A DNA stretch of 64,000 nt from Paralichthys olivaceus. Its lineage: Eukaryota > Chordata > Actinopteri > Pleuronectiformes > Paralichthyidae. Below the pieces are notes generated by a model that had not been told where the DNA came from, ran no database searches, and saw only the letters and a list, made by a program, of their open reading frames with translations. Where the stretch lies: contig NC_091093.1 of assembly GCF_024713975.1 (NCBI RefSeq), positions 16,489,501 to 16,553,500 on the forward strand. The letters run 5' to 3'. Positions 30,704 to 43,500 of this stretch are shown here, piece after piece. A program made the translations under genes and the position numbers. Each line of letters opens with the position of its first letter. Within the stretch, counting starts at the first letter, position 1.

Positions 30704-31675
30704 TCAGACGCCGAAGCACCAAGAACACAGGACCAACTCCTGGAGCGTTTTACGCAGCTCCTGGCTCCGGTACGCGTAGATGAGCGGGTCGATGAGGGAG
30801 TTGCAGATGATGAGGATGAGGAAAAGGTTAAAGTTTCGGAAGAAACAATTGCAGAAGGGGCTGGTGGGACAGGTGAGGATGAGGATGAGATGGAGGAAGA
30901 ATGGGCCCCAGCATAAAATGAAGACCCCGAGCAAGATGGTGAGGGTGATCGCCCCCTTCATGCTCGTGGTCTGGCGCCTGCTTTTATGGAATGCCATGAT
31001 GCGTCGCGAGTGCACGTGCGCCAGGAGGAACATGTGCAGATACAACACGGCGTTGAACACCAGCGTGGTGCAGAAGAAGGTCACGAGGCACACGATGACC
31101 GCGTTATCGGTGTGGTACACGATGAAGAGGATGCTGGAGGCGAGGCTGGCCAGCCACACCACCACGATGATGGCGATGGCGCGCTGCGTGGTCATGATGC
31201 TGTGGTAGCGCAGCGCGTAAAAGATGGTGATGTAGCGGTCCGCGGCGATGGTGCACAAGAAGGAGAGCGAGGACACCACGGAGCTGCAGATCATCACATC
31301 GATGACGTTGTCCAGGTGGCGCAGCATACCTGGGTGCACGTCCAGCAGGCCGTGGTCGTGGAGAAGCATGAACATGGTCTCCACCACGTTGCTGACGCTG
31401 ACGAGCATGTCGGACACGGCGAGGCAGCAGATGAAGTAGTACATGGGCGAGTGCAGGTTGCGGTTCTTGATGATGGCCAGAATCACCAGGATGTTCTCCA
31501 CCAGGCTGATGAGCCCCAGCGCCAGGAAGAGCTCCTGCGGGATGCGGATCTGCACGCAGCCCAGAGAGTATCGCTCACCGCCGGTAGAGTTCGTGTCGTT
31601 GTCGTCCATGTAGTCAATGAACGGGCTGAGCTCCACGTGGAGGATGGAGGGAATGTGGGACCTGTTGCTGTCCAT
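30704..31675 (-). CDS. mc1r: Melanocortin 1 receptor
   Basis: Gs-coupled seven-transmembrane receptor for alpha-MSH on pigment cells; it raises cAMP and controls melanin synthesis and pigment dispersion. One uninterrupted exon encodes 323 aa, the usual fish length. N-glycosylation sequons stand at Asn4, Asn26 and Asn29. Ligand-pocket acids are Glu99 in TM2 and Asp122/Asp126 in TM3. The DRY motif is at 146-148 (preceded by Ala rather than the usual Val), and DPLIY is at 296-300 in TM7. The C-tail ends CSWCFGV, with likely palmitoylated Cys317 and Cys320. MDSN was chosen as the start from family length; the frame is also open upstream to ATGs at 31744 and 31804. The receptor is intact, with no frameshift. 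It lies between tcf25 and def8 in the same orientation, as in the mammalian MC1R locus. The coding region is much richer in GC than its flanks. Confidence 0.98.
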   Translation of the reverse strand: MDSNRSHIPSILHVELSPFIDYMDDNDTNSTGGERYSLGCVQIRIPQELFLALGLISLVENILVILAIIKNRNLHSPMYYFICCLAVSDMLVSVSNVVETMFMLLHDHGLLDVHPGMLRHLDNVIDVMICSSVVSSLSFLCTIAADRYITIFYALRYHSIMTTQRAIAIIVVVWLASLASSILFIVYHTDNAVIVCLVTFFCTTLVFNAVLYLHMFLLAHVHSRRIMAFHKSRRQTTSMKGAITLTILLGVFILCWGPFFLHLILILTCPTSPFCNCFFRNFNLFLILIICNSLIDPLIYAYRSQELRKTLQELVLCSWCFGV

Positions 31676-34600
31676 GTTTGACTTCTGTATAATGACTGTC
31701 TGGCGTGAGGATTGTCCTGAGGAATGATGGTGAAGAAGACTCATCAGTTTTCTCTGACGGGTGGTAACTTCTGGGGACGCTTCTGCATCAGCTGCTGCAG
31801 TCACACCACAAAGTCAAGGGACTAGTCCGCGTAACTGTTCAGCTCCTTAACACATCAGCACGTTGACTGTTAAATATCCACAAAACGCAGTTTAATGATA
31901 TTTAATTCAGCCATGGGAACAAGCAATTTACGCACCGCAGAAGTTCGCGAAGCTGACTTCAAATACTTTTCTATGGATGAAACTTGTCCGGCGCAGAAAT
32001 CCATAAAATATCCTTCAACATGAAAACTTTGCGCTCACAAGTGATGCGTGTTTGAGTCTCATCGTGCACCCGACCCTCCAAGTCCGCACAACTCCCCCGA
32101 CTATTCCGACCAACACGAGATGAGAGTCTGCTCAGTGTCTTTGGCTTAAAGCTAGATCTATAAAATGGGAGGCTGTGACCTGCTCGAGCGTTAGTCAAAG
32201 TGATGCTGACTCCGGGAGGCTGGATGCGACTCCACCTCTCAAGCAAACGTCAGCTGGGCTGCAGTCATGGCTCAGCCGCCTCGTGTCTGACAACGCACAC
32301 TCTGGATAAATAAGGATAGGGGAGAGCAGGGGGGTAATATTATTGAACTTTTTACACCTTCTGTTTTCTGCTGTGATTCATGTATTTGAATGAAAGCTGT
32401 TCATTTATTGTACCGTAACAAAAGTGGCTAAATTTTGAAATGAAGCACTTTTACGCACCATGCGCAACAAAGTCAAATCTTTTCCCCATTTCATACCCAA
32501 AAGTTTTTTTTCTTCTGTGTATTGACCTTTTAATCTATACCTGCAGTCCTCCTCTTATTAAAACCAATCTAATTAAACCACATGCCTGGAAGGGTATAGG
32601 TTCACATATTAAGCCCATCCATATAACTGCTGAAAATGTCATTGCCGCCCCATAGTTCTGTTTAGTTAGTTTTAATCAGACAAATAAAGTCACATTTGTT
32701 CCAAAATTAGCATCAATTTAGAGCAAAATTCCCTCTTTGTGTTTGGGTAGACTGTCCCTTGGCTGAGCCATAACTCCAACTAAAAATAGACACATTTAGG
32801 AAGATGTCATCTTTGTGCCTGAATTATTTTAGTTTTTTTTACACAGAATCAGTAAGTTGCTAATATTTAAGTTATAATGATGAAAAAAATATGACCTCAC
32901 CCTTACATGCAGTTTCAGATTTGAGCCGTGACAAATCTTCCACTCTTTACAGTATCCATTTTGGTTGGTGGAGTTCTGCAATGACCATTGTTGTTTGTTG
33001 TTGTGGACCCTTCAGAGCCTGTGTCATGCACCAATTAAAATCATTAACAGCAAACTCGTGCTTGTGACCTAAAGGGAAGAAATCCTCAGCTGAACAGCGT
33101 GGTAATCATACATTGAACGTATGGGTCAAAACTTGTGACAATAGGCAGTGTAACTGACTCATAGAGTGTTGGAACAGTCTACGAGTAGCACACAGTATAG
33201 AGCAAACTAGTTAACTATTTCTTCTTTCACAATACATTTGGGTAAATACAAAGAATATTTGCGTGTAAAGTATAAAAACAGATCCTAAACTGTCTTGAGC
33301 CAAATATTCCAGTTTGAAACTAATCCAAGGGTCTAATTTAGAATGTGTCTACATATGGTTCATACTTTAATAAATTTTCCTGCTCCCATTGCATTAAAAT
33401 AATTTAGTTTGCTTCATAATAAACTGGAATGGCAATGAGTAGAGCACTGTAACACTTTGATGGAAACTTGCATTGTAGTTTTTCCATAATCTTTGATTAA
33501 CAATCAAACAAACCCACCAACAACTGGACCTCCTGATGGAGGTAAACATAATCACAATGAGGAAACCTTGAACACGGTCAGCTCAGTTTTAAGCTTGATA
33601 ATGTACTACTCGATGTAAATAAAAACAAAGTGAGAATTACATTTGAAGCACAATCAGTGTGACACACTTTGAATGACTGAGTTTCGTGTGTTTTGGAGGC
33701 GTGGGCACATATCACAGCTTCAGGTTTGTTCTAAACACACTCCTTTTGTGTTCGGAGGCACCGATGTGAAGCTCATTCTAAATATACTGTTGGAGCATCA
33801 CATGAAAAGATCTCACAACCTCAACCATAGCTTACAGGTGAACTAGCACAGTCACACACATCATGTGGCTCACAGAATGAAAAAGTTATTGTATAGACAG
33901 CGCCAGTTTGATCAGCATCTCTGGAGGTTATGTCCTCTGTGTGACTAGAGATGAACAGACAAGAACAACCGATGGAAAAGAGATACAGAATGAGGGCTCA
34001 CACTGCTTTATATGTGACATTATTTGAACTGCACTGCTACAGAGAGGCCATCTAGTCACTGACTTTCACTTTAATTGATTGACATGAAGTGGAAATCATG
34101 TTTTCTCCCCATTAGCTGTTGCTCTGAAAGGAAAACTCTTTTCTCTCACACATATGTTGCTATACCTCAACTGGCTAGTGTAAACTCTGTTGGTGATTTA
34201 ATGCTTTACTGTGTCATAAACCAGCTATACTTCAACAGTTCAATCTTACATCTTGCGAGCACCGGTCCAGGGATGTCAAGCAGCAGGCGTTCTTACAGCC
34301 AAGTCAGTGGTTGGAGTGGAGTGGTGTGAAGCCCAAGTCTTGCAAATCATCATGGCAACTGCTAAGTGTCCATAAACCAGTATGGGGCCCCTAAGGCTGA
34401 TGTAAGGTGTAAAACTCAATGCATATGTTTCCATGACGAGCAGGGATGACTCTGTATCTATGAGAAGGAGCAAAGACGCACCCTCAACAAACATGCTGAT
34501 TGAATTCTTTGGAGGTTAGATTTACCATCTTACCATCCTTTGTGAACATTTCTTCTATTACTGGGCAGTTTTGGTTCTGGTTTGATGTGATGATGAAGCC

Positions 34601-36051
34601 TAATTCCAACAAGAGTCCTAATTTAAAAAGCTAACAGGGCTGAAGATTAGCCACATGCTGGTGCATTGTCTCTCCCAGTGACTGAAGAGCAGCTTTGGTA
34701 GTAAAGCAATATGTGGTGTAGAGAAAGGTCAGGACATCTCTGCTTTGTCTTGGTGAGCGAAGCATTCAAACCAATGAGCTTGTGTTGCTCAGGCCTTCAA
34801 CTCCCAGTGAAATCATAACGTCTCCATCCATCTATTCCATGGAAGTGGGAATTCACCCAAAGAGGAGAGAGGGGGTACAAGAGCCAATTCAGCCAGTCTC
34901 ATCTCCACTTAAACACATGCCATCATAGGCTGAGGTCATGAGTTATGGCTGAGAGCACAAAGGAAATGTTAAGATAAATTTGGGAAATATTTGGAATGAT
35001 TTATTGAATTTCGATTTATCTTAATCTTGCACTGGATATAAACTAATGAACAGCATCAGACTACTGGAAAAATTCCAGCCATTTCTCTGTGAGCCACAAA
35101 TAATCAAATATTGGCAAGTCAGCTCAAACTAAAATGTAAGAATCATTGACTTAAACACAGCTAACTTCATAATGTTAATAATAATGATGGTGGATATAAT
35201 TACACAGCATCTTTTAAAGATGCTTTACAAGTTAAACATTTAAGGCAAATAAAGGAAAGAATTAAAAGCAGTTGAAAGATCACACATCAGGGCAGAGACA
35301 AGAATAAATTGTTGTAGATGATAAATGAGTGAAAGCAAAATAAAATTGCAAAAATAATTAAAATATTAAGATCAGAGCCAGAAAAAACAAAGTAAACGGT
35401 TAAAAAAAGAGTTGAAGGTGAATTCATGAGAAGCAAAAGGGAGAGAAAACCCAACTAGAGGGACAAGTGTAACTCCGTTGTATGTGGAAAATTCTTTGTG
35501 GGTGTTGCAGGATGAGCCAAAATGAGGCAGGTGAGAAAATAGTGTAGCAGATCATTCACCTCATTTACCCTGGTTGTGCTGCACCAATTAGGAGTAAAGT
35601 GGTCATTATGTCTTCATTCTTTCTAATCTGAACCCTTAAGGTGTTCAGAAAACTATCTTATATAAATCTTTTATACCCTCCTCCCTACACAGAGCAGCTC
35701 GTCATTGTTAGGATCTCTCTTAAGGGCTCAGATGGTTTGTGAAAACGTTGAACTACGAGGGGAAGTTATTCAAAAACATCAGAATTCTAAGTATTCTCCC
35801 CAGATCTCATCAGGAAGAGCAACTCTTTGTACTATTCAAAAATTGAAAAATAAATTTTTAAAGAAATTGTTTAACTCGCAGTAATGGAAGTGAATGAAGT
35901 ATTGTAAGACTGCAGGATAAAGTTCTTTATTTTGTTGTGAGAGTGGTAAGAAAGGGTTTGCTCATTGTGGGAACTGTTGGGTTTAATATGACAGCGTCTG
36001 ACTCTGCTACCTATGAGAGTAGGTATTTAGTTAAATCTAGTTTAAAATCAA

Positions 36052-36072
36052 ACAAATAAATAAATAAATAGA
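36052..36072. repeat. (AAAT)n microsatellite
   Basis: Five tetranucleotide units of AAAT following an A-rich stretch. Confidence 0.7.
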
Positions 36073-37320
36073 ATAAAAAAGGCACAGAGGTAATGACGTC
36101 TGATCTACTGAGCGGGCCACATGACTTTCATAGCACCGCCATACAAGCCAGTAGCCAGTCAGTTTTGCTTTTAGCCTCTCCCAATGTTATTGTTATTAAT
36201 AGGCTGAAACACTTGATGACACCAACGGTAAATTGAAGTTATTATTTTCATTACAACAACCAGGCTTACAGAGTTTAAATGTGATGGTTAAACTGCTCCG
36301 TGGCCCAAAAAATGTAACTGAACTGAATACCTTTGTATAATAATTTATCCTCTTCCAGCCATGGATTTTATTTTTTTTCCTGTGAAGCAGGTAACTTTGT
36401 TTAGTTAAGTGCTATACAAATACAGTCATTATTATTATTATTAAAATAGCAAGTAAGCAGAGGTTGGTCAGTGGTTCAAGCTCAGGTCCACACACAAAGC
36501 TGGTTTTCAGTCTCGGTGTAACTCATAAAACAACAAGGTAATCCAGTGGTAGAAGAACAGAGTTAAGTTAGCCAAAATACTCACAAAAATGCTTGTCCAA
36601 ACAAATTAATGCAATTTCTCAGATTTTTTTGGTTGGATGTTTGGGTTTTGTTAATTAAATCTCTATCAAATATAGTAAGTGATGAACAATGAAGAAGGTT
36701 ATGACTGAACACTATGCAAAAACATATTTATCGGATTTAAACTGTTTATTTGGCTCAGAATCAAAACATTTAAAACAATCTATATTTAAGTTCAGTGGCA
36801 AATGTGTTTAATAAAATTTAATTTGCCTTTGAATTCACCTTTAGTCATTGAAAGTAAACATGGACATCCAAATAGATTTCCCATTATATATAATTAGAAC
36901 AGAGCTTGTTGACTTAAAGCAATGGGAGGAAAAACGTAGTTGTGGGAAAATAAAAACTTAAATGTCTGAAATTATTCTCACAAAAGTAGGTGTTGTCAAC
37001 TAAAACTGATTTTTTGTGACACAGAAGTTCGACTCAACATAAGAGCTGTAGGAACTTTATTCTTTCATAAAGCAGTCCACTGTGAACATGAAAAACTGGA
37101 GAAGAAGAGAAGCACCCACGATGTGTTGCGCTGCTCATCTCACAATGATTGTTTAATTATTCTTTTCTTTTAAAACAGTTGTTAATGACATGACAGGTTC
37201 AATGAAACAATCAGTTTTCTCAATCTGGTAAAAGACTGATTGAATCACCCCTGAGTAATTTTCTCTTTTTAATCAATGCCTCTGAAGCAGAGAAGTGGAC
37301 AGTCCCAAGACACCAAGTCA

Positions 37321-37326
37321 TTTATT
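37321..37326 (-). terminator. candidate tcf25 poly(A) signal
   Basis: AATAAA on the minus strand about 185 bases past the tcf25 stop. A second candidate lies at 37056-37061. Confidence 0.4.
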
Positions 37327-37509
37327 CCTTTTACTTTTGTCTTCTGAATTTGTGACAATTAAAAAAAAAAAGCATTCAGTCATCCCTCTACTTTGGTCTG
37401 AATTATTACAAACACAATAAAATATTATTTTTGTGTGAAAGTTTGTTTGTCCACTCGTCTTCTCTTCAGCCTCCTCAGCACTTATCTTTCCTCCTAAGTT
37501 CTCCTCCTC

Positions 37510-40500
37510 TCAGTCCCACTCCTCCTCGTCCCTGTAAGGGTTGTCCTCTCTCGGTGGCTCTTGAAACCTGATGTTTGCCAACATGTCCCTCATTGCCACC
37601 ATAAGACGATTCACCTCCTGGTTCAGCTCCTGACCAGCTCGAGCCACTTCCATATCGTCCTCCTGCCTTAATTCACCCTAAACAAGAAAATAGACAAATA
37701 TGAACCAGTTATTTGGCTCCCTCATACTTTCAATCTTCTCACTAGAATGAGAGCAGATACCTTAACCAGGGCCCAAATTGTACACAGTAATATAAAATTC
37801 CGCCCACCCCTCCCCAAAATGTCATAGAAATCGATTGAGTAGTTTTTGCCCAATCATGCTAAGAAACAAACAAACACTGATGAATACATAATATCCTTGG
37901 CGCAAGTAACAATATCCTTGACCGCCTCACATTCTTTTTTCTGTGGAATTCATTATAAGTGTTGCACTTGTTCTCTGATATTGCAATCTACTGGGAGACA
38001 TCATTGCATATCTGATTATTTTCTTGTATCTTAACATTTGTTAAGTGTATTTTAAGAAAATCCTGAAATAGTTCCAACTTGTTCAATCGCAGGATGTTGA
38101 AAAAAAGGATTTGTCCTAGATTGTAATCAATTTTATATTTTTGTTAAACTACCAACATTGAATTATCTCACTTGATAGGTGCATAATCTAAGACAAATAA
38201 CAACAACATCTATACCAGGGTAAGCTAGCTTTGTGTTAAATGTTGCTTCACAACATGTAACTTCTTTTTAAGTGTATTAACTATATTTCTTTTATCCATA
38301 TTGTATCTCTTCCTCTCTATAAGTGGATAACATGGGCAGGATGGATGGAACTGTCCCGATGGAAACATGCCTTGGGCCCATCTGTTAACAATAAACATCC
38401 ACAGCTGATCCACAGGATGCTCTGTGTGTACAAGTACCTGATATATATGTTTCTTAATGTAATGTTTGGAGAAATATTAATCTACAGACACATTACACAG
38501 TCTGATAGTAATATTGAAAAGGTAAAGCCTCTGTATAGCACAACACCCTCTTCATATTTTTCTTTAAAAAATGCAACGTTACTTTCAGCTCTGCCTTTGT
38601 CCAGCTTTGATGCATTTATTTTTCCTTGACATTACAGAAATGATGCTGTAAAAAGAATGTATATACACATGGCTCTCACTTAAACAGTGATGATTTACTA
38701 TGGATTTCCTCCATTGTTTTATAAACTCATGTCAGATAGTGTCAGTCCGTCTCTGTCACAAAGCTGAATGTGGCGAACATGACAAAAACACAGATTCATG
38801 CAAAATGACCTAAGAGTCATACTTAAGCAGCAGAGTGGTGCCCTCTCTTGTACGATGTCTCTCTGATCTGGCATGTATGCGATTACTGCATGATTAGCTT
38901 TTTAAAGCCAGTGAAATATTATGTTCCAGCTGAATGAGACTTCAGTTGACTGTTGGTAATTGATCAGAGCAGACTGAGGTCTTCACTGTTGAAGTAACAA
39001 AATGGGTCTTGCCTTAGAGCAACCACCTGGTGCTCTTTAGCGTCATCTGTTGTACGACAGCAGACGCCTGCCTCAGTGGTGGTGAAAACTACGCACATAC
39101 TCAGTGTGAGTCACATCCAGATCATTTCTATTGTCCATATCTAATGAAATCCAGTTTTTAGATAATGGTATATATTGAATCAAATATTTGTTAAAATGCC
39201 ATCAATACAGTTGTGGACAGTACTACTGCAGTGCTGTCAATACTCTGCTAAGAAGCTCTGATGCGTTGAGATGTTAACATAAAAATGTCACAAGTGAGTT
39301 AAGTCTGTCGGACCGCTTGTTCTATGCTGTCAAATGTACCATACAGGTCCACTGCAGGGCAAAACCATTTTTAGAGTAATGTTTCTGTTGGTTTGAAATG
39401 TATGCAACAGGTTCAATTAGACCTGGAGAGAGGATGACAATTCGGCATATTTAAATTGTAATAGAAATAACTGACACTAAATTAAATAAACAAATTAATT
39501 TGTCTCGCCATTTGGACACACTCTATAATCAGAGCTTCACTTCAGAAATTTTCAGTTGGCAAACTGGGGAAAAAGCTCAGACCCCATGCTCTGGAGTTTT
39601 CCTGCAACATGTCTGAAAACGGCTTCACAGTCTTTTTTAGTCGAGTTTTAGAGCAAGTGAATGCTGCTCAGTCATATCAAGTCTTCCAGAAAAGGGTTCG
39701 TCAACCTCCTCACAACTGACAGCGAAGAGTTTGTAGCCAAATGGCCTTTCTGGGTATTTGTCACACATTCTGGGACAAACAGTGTGCTCTGGGGGAATAA
39801 GGGATAAGCAAATAAAGTGGAGTTAATGAGTAGAAAGAGCAAACACTCATTTGTTGCTGAGGAAAATATGGACCAAGAATGAGTGCAATGCAAACCTAGG
39901 CAAAAGAGAACATTATCTCACTTTAAAAATATTTAAAATCTTATATCACATTGTAATAATTATATTATTATAAATAGTTCAAGTAAAGTTTTTTTTATAA
40001 TTTAAATTAATTTTTTTCCCAGTGCAGGGGGCTGATTGGTTAAGTAGCTTCAATGTTACATCCGTTTTTTTGTTAATAATTCACTTGAACACAAAGTAGT
40101 GTAAAATTGCCCCACAGGAGTTCCAGGAAGTCTGGAAGCCACAGATCAACCACAGATTATCTGTGTCTTTTCCCCCCAATAAAAAATATTTCCCTCTCAT
40201 ATAGGACCAGCTGCAGTCTATAGGTTTTGGAACTTAAAATTCAGTCATGACGATAAAGGGCCAAAAAAATGTGCTCAATTAACATGGACAATATATTATA
40301 AAGATTGTGTTCCTACACATTGACAAAATGTCCCACATTAATTATGATAAAGGGAATTGGCCCAATAAATTCAACAAGTTTTAAATGTCACTATTAGGAA
40401 AGACCAGGGCCACGAACAAGTTTGCATGAATGTTGTTACTGTTTTATTCCTTCAGTAACACAGAGAAATGGTGGACAGAATTAACTCTAAAAAGGTCATA

Positions 40501-43500
40501 TGCTTTCTTTGATATTTCTTCAGTTGTCCCCCCCTCAGGGGGAACCATGAGTGTTTGGAGGAAGTGTTTCATCAGTAAAGGATGCTTGTTGGGATGCAGT
40601 CCCAGATCTTCCAGCATTTCAGATAAATCCACCTGCCCTGGAGGGAACTGCTATAAATGGGTGTATCTGTGAGTCACTTCAATAACCGTTAACCAGGAAA
40701 CTCAACCTTTATGTTGTGTTGGACTGGAAGCTCAGTGACAGTCGACTCACAGAGAATTTGTGGTAATCTGTTAACACCTTTTGGAGAAGGTCACTTCATC
40801 ATGAATTAATAACTGAATCAGTGAACTCGCACAATTTGTAAAGACACAACGGAGCTTTATTTGAATGTAGGGCTTAGAGCTATTAATCACATGATGTCCC
40901 CACATGCACACCATGGGTTCTTTATTCATGTCCCAAGATGTTTTTTCTATTATTCAATAGTGGCAGCACAGAGATTTGTCTTTAAATGACATCACCACAG
41001 TTCAGCTCAAGGAAGGACTAGCTTCAGTTAACAAATTATGACAATAAGACAATAGCATAACATATAGAACATATGTGACTTCAACTTTAGGGTGTGTTTG
41101 AAGACAAACGTAATGTGTGTCTTCCATAAAACTACCACCCAACTCCTTGAGGAGACAGTCATGCATTAGCTGTGTGACTTCCACCACAACAGTTTATCTG
41201 AGGATTTACAGTGAATCAGAGCACAGAGACGCACTGGAGAGACTTACAAATGATCGTTTAACTGCATCTGACAAAGGTCTCTGTGCTTGTCTTGACAGAT
41301 CTGAAGTGCTGAATTTGACGCTGACCATCATTGGCATTAAGGGAAGCACACTAACTTGGTTTCAGTCCTATTTATCAGATATAGTCAAGTTTTTATGTTC
41401 GTGAAAGATTTTACTGAATGCAAATGTTAGATATGGAGTTCCACATGGTTCTGTAACTGAATCAATTCTATTCACCTAATTAAGTCTTACAATGCATAAC
41501 AGCTTCAAACCAGACAAAAACACACATAATATGTGTTGTTACTCTTCAACTTGTTTCTGATGGTTGTGTAATTGAATCAATTCTATTCACCTTATTAAGT
41601 CTTAGGTTTAAACTTCAAGCATACCTTAAATAATTAAAGGCCTGGATTAATTAAGAGTACAGTACAGTAACAATATATATCGTTACCGTTAAACTACAGC
41701 AAATTTAAGTGCAAACTGGGGCTATTTGAGTGGAAGGGCATGGTTTTGATGAAAAGTAATACGCAATCTGAACATAAATTCAACATGTCGTGCTCTCAAA
41801 ATGAAAGACCACACTCTTGAATAAAGATAGGAACAAAGCTCCATAGAGGCAGACACCCTCTAAGAGTAGGATTCAAACCTTCTTTATTAATAAAGATTAA
41901 AGCATATTTGGGGCTGGCCTAGACTTGCCTTGAACAGCCCCCACTTATGCTGCTACAAACAATGCTTGGGGGCTTCCAATGATACACTGAGCTGCTCTCT
42001 CCTCCTCTCTTACCATGCATTCATATCCAATTGATGCATGTCACTAACTCACTATCTTCACTCTACTACTTCCACATGTCTCTCCTTCTGTTACTAAAAT
42101 AAAACCAACTTTAAATGACTTTTTCCCTGTTCACTATAGAACCCCTGATCAGTTGTTTTTTTCCAGACCTACCTGGCCTGGTCCAGATCAACTCACCTGA
42201 AGGTTGAAATTTGGCAGCAATGACCGGAAAAACAGGGACAGTGTACTCTCATTTGATGCACCAACATGCTGCCTATTTGTAGACACAAAAATACACATCT
42301 CATTAAAGTGTAAAAGCCGGTGAGGATGGATCTATATTTGTATTTTCTCTGACACTATTATGGAATTTCATGTACACAGATGTATAGGTCTTTACCTCTC
42401 TGGTCGGGTATACGATATGACTGAGTCCAGTGGAGGTAGAGGGTCGAAGCCCATCACAGGCTGAGTGGTCACCTCCTGAGGATATTAAGTAAATAATATA
42501 TATAAACTGCAACAGCTTTTAGTTGGCAATTGTACTATTTGCAGAATAAAGGATTACAGTGAGTTGTAAAAACCAGTAAAATCCCATATGTCATTCACAC
42601 TACATAAAATGTCTGGCCTTTTTCTCAAGTTATTCTAATTGCTGGAAGCTGCTCCAGAGGTGATGATCTTCTTGGTACGGAGAACAGCAGGAGTCATGAG
42701 AGTTAAGAAATAAAACATTAACAATTTGTGTATGAAGCAACTTCACAGAAACTAATTTCCATACGGGGATTAATAAAGTACTTCTGATTCTGAAACAAAA
42801 CAAATGTATCTGAGAAAACGTTGCTTGGGTTTGAGTTTGCAGATATGAGATAAATACTGAAATTGATCAAATCTGATTAATTTAGATCCCACATCCATTC
42901 TCTATTGGTGAGTGCATGACATTGTGGATACAGTGGATTGTGTGTGAGCGGTTGTTGATCATTTCTTACAAGAGGCAGACATGAAGTGGCTTCCTTGATC
43001 TCAGAAAGGAGGACGTGGCGATGGATGTTCCTCGGTGCACTCTGGTACCTCTGCTTTCTCCTACAACAGAATGACAGGTTGAAGGTGTTGAGTACAATTA
43101 TTTAAGGACAGTGTTAGTTCACTGGGCGACAAATCCTAAACATAACACAAGTCCTTAAGGATTTTCCAATGGATAACTTACTATCAAAATGTACTTGTGC
43201 TCTGCTTGTCGATTTGGAACATGATCTTTAACGATGTTAGCAGTGACAACTAGGGTTGTGTCTTAAACATGGTTACCAGTTGCACTATATAGTTGAAAAT
43301 AAATAGACACAGTTCTTCTGATTTTCACGACAACCGCTCATCCAAAAATGTTTCTAGTTAAATCTTCTTTAGGTCCTAAACAACACATCAGCTACAGTTC
43401 ATCAGATGAGGAATTGTTGAAAAAATAAAACGACAGTCACACAAAAAGAAAAGAAAGATTTCTCTATGAGCGGGGTGACACCTCTGTTGTTGAGGAAAAA

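Larger units (their letters stand above)
31676..37509. other. Intergenic: tcf25 3' region to mc1r promoter
   Basis: About 5.8 kb with no coding exon recognised. The first few hundred bases left of 32.3 kb are GC-richer and probably contain the mc1r 5' UTR and promoter. The rest is AT-rich with short simple repeats (AAAT near 36052-36072, ATT near 36428-36442) and retroposon-like 'gctttacaa' or 'gctatacaaata' tails near 35.2 and 36.4 kb. Regulatory elements for mc1r are likely here but cannot be identified from this sequence alone. Confidence 0.5.

Noticed and set aside
30986-31681. A 231-codon open frame on the plus strand opposite mc1r
   Set aside because: It is the antisense of a GC-rich coding exon. 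Its predicted protein is a low-complexity mix of His, Val, Asp and Glu with no recognisable domain, as expected from the complement of a transmembrane gene.
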